Assembly: GCA_036517235.1 (NCBI GenBank)
Contig: DATDXL010000050.1
Span: 1 to 5,384, forward strand
Length of the DNA: 5,384 nt
Direction: 5' to 3'
Source of the DNA: 2-02-FULL-46-13 sp036517235
Lineage (GTDB): Bacteria; Patescibacteriota; Minisyncoccia; Phycocordibacterales; DSPV01
Shown here: piece by piece, positions 5,090-5,384 of the stretch
How the letters are laid out: every line of letters begins with the position of its first letter
Position numbering within the stretch: the stretch's first letter is position 1
Position numbers and translations under genes: made by a program
The notes under the pieces: generated by a model
Told to the model about the DNA's origin: nothing
What the model saw: the letters and a program-made list of their open reading frames with translations, nothing else
Database searches by the model: none

Positions 5090-5384
5090 AACGAAACATT
5101 GTCGGAATTAAGAAAACGGAGCGATTTTGCGGAAGCCAAAATCGCGCTGTCAATTTTTTCAAAACCCTTTCCGCCTACGGCGGAAGCGGTGAATTCCCAA
5201 AGTTCCCCCCAATTGCATGAAAGCGTTTTGTCTTTGAGAATAAGGTTCGAGCCGATTTTTTGGAAAAACTCTTTCCATGCGAAATAGTTTTCGCCTTTTT
5301 CCAAAATAACGGCTTCTCTCAAAGACAAAACGAAACTCCGCAAGGGTTCGACCCAATTTTTTCTCTGTTGCCCAAAATCCTTAA
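5020..5384 (-). CDS. C-terminal tail of a probable serine-type site-specific recombinase (partial, 5' end off the window)
   Basis: A minus-strand frame is open from the right edge (first full codon at 5382-5380) to TAA at 5022-5020. The first ~100 residues have an integrase-tail character: WVEPLRSFVLSLREAV, then FFQKIGSNLILKDKTLS and NWGELWEF. The KIGSN-x-x-LKDK-L-x-x-x-W/K pattern resembles the last domain of Patescibacterial recombinase/zinc-ribbon serine recombinases, where a helical segment is followed by a short sheet. The catalytic serine domain would lie beyond the window, so the assignment rests on the tail alone. After VSFGGP the frame enters the antisense of tRNA-Ala and reads YRIRTGDLHIANVALYQLS, a typical tRNA-shadow peptide, so the stop codon is supplied by the tRNA gene. 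The true end may be near 5085, or the element may have joined the tRNA by integration. Confidence 0.55.
   Translation of the reverse strand, partial: KDFGQQRKNWVEPLRSFVLSLREAVILEKGENYFAWKEFFQKIGSNLILKDKTLSCNWGELWEFTASAVGGKGFEKIDSAILASAKSLRFLNSDNVSFGGPYRIRTGDLHIANVALYQLS
5121..5158 (+). terminator. Possible terminator for tRNA-Ala
   Basis: GCGATTTTG (5121-5129) pairs perfectly with CAAAATCGC (5137-5145) around a 7-base loop, and a run of six T lies at 5153-5158. The T-run begins seven bases after the stem, farther than usual, so the efficiency is doubtful. The same bases are coding in the minus-strand recombinase frame. Confidence 0.4.
5169..5185. repeat. 7-bp GC-rich palindrome
   Basis: TTCCGCC (5169-5175), TAC, GGCGGAA (5179-5185) is a perfect dyad with a three-base centre. 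Short CCGCC/GGCGG palindromes of this kind are often dispersed in Patescibacterial genomes. Here it lies within the recombinase frame (residues ASAVGGK on the minus strand). Confidence 0.4.
5224..5332. repeat. Long two-part inverted repeat inside the recombinase frame
   Basis: The outer arms 5224-5239 (CGTTTTGTCTTTGAGA) and 5317-5332 are exact reverse complements over 16 bp. The inner arms 5251-5267 (GCCGATTTTTTGGAAAA) and 5297-5313 match at 15 of 17 positions. A small TTTC/GAAA stem (5272-5275, 5281-5284) closes the centre. The two arms are separated by unequal spacers (11 and 3 bases), so the hairpin would have an internal loop. On the minus strand both arms are coding without stops. Confidence 0.8.
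5244..5362. repeat. Pair of 18-bp imperfect direct repeats
   Basis: GGTTCGAGCCGATTTTTT (5244-5261) and GGTTCGACCCAATTTTTT (5345-5362) agree at 16 of 18 positions, 101 bases apart. Their reading frames in the minus-strand ORF differ, so the similarity is at the DNA level. The shared GGTTCGA core also occurs in the T arm of tRNA-Ala (5065-5071). Confidence 0.5.

Noticed and set aside
5029..5287. Forward ORFs of 63 and 78 codons starting inside the tRNA gene.
   Set aside because: They begin in tRNA-Ala sequence (typical tRNA-derived peptides such as VEVTGSNPVRS) and are shadows of the minus-strand recombinase frame.
5121..5362. CRISPR-like or other regularly spaced repeat array.
   Set aside because: The repeats here are only two or three copies, differ in length and spacing, and are better described as inverted and direct repeats.

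Overview
The window looks like chromosomal sequence from a streamlined bacterium of the Candidate Phyla Radiation (Patescibacteria, probably Parcubacteria-like). This is an inference from the mix of short genes: an ECF-type sigma factor paired with a membrane-anchored DUF5667 protein, a GerMN-domain lipoprotein-like or membrane-anchored protein, a DUF456 membrane protein, D-alanine--D-alanine ligase and a tiny tryptophan-rich zinc ribbon. No ribosomal RNA or other decisive taxonomic marker is present. The code is standard.

Layout, left to right. (1) The last 26 codons of an open frame that could be the end of a histidine kinase (to 83). (2) A 141-base gap with a perfect 12-bp inverted repeat, then a VTT/TVP38-TMEM64 family membrane protein (225-884). 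(3) A 203-base gap with nested dyads that end exactly at the GTG start of an ECF sigma factor (1088-1612). The sigma gene is tightly coupled to a membrane protein with a DUF5667 domain (1617-2465), a probable regulatory partner. (4) A 352-base stretch (2466-2817) without a normal gene. It holds a candidate promoter, a hairpin, a possible 13-codon acidic ORF, a strong intrinsic terminator and a second hairpin/-10 region. (5) A same-strand run of GerMN protein (2818-3294), DUF456 membrane protein (3334-3822), ddl (3859-4839) and a 51-codon zinc-ribbon gene that shares an ATGA overlap with ddl (4836-4991). (6) tRNA-Ala(TGC) at 5014-5089 with encoded CCA and the G3-U70 identity pair. (7) From the right edge, on the minus strand, the C-terminal tail of what looks like a serine-type site-specific recombinase. 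It has no stop codon of its own and reads into the antisense of the tRNA gene.

How it fits together. Most of the protein genes are concerned with the envelope or with sensing it: VTT and DUF456 membrane proteins, an exported GerMN domain, peptidoglycan precursor synthesis (Ddl), and a sigma factor with a likely trans-envelope regulator. The right edge appears to be the junction of a mobile element next to the 3' end of tRNA-Ala. The most unusual DNA-level feature is there: a 16-bp perfect inverted repeat with a second, near-perfect 17-bp inner arm, all inside the recombinase reading frame.
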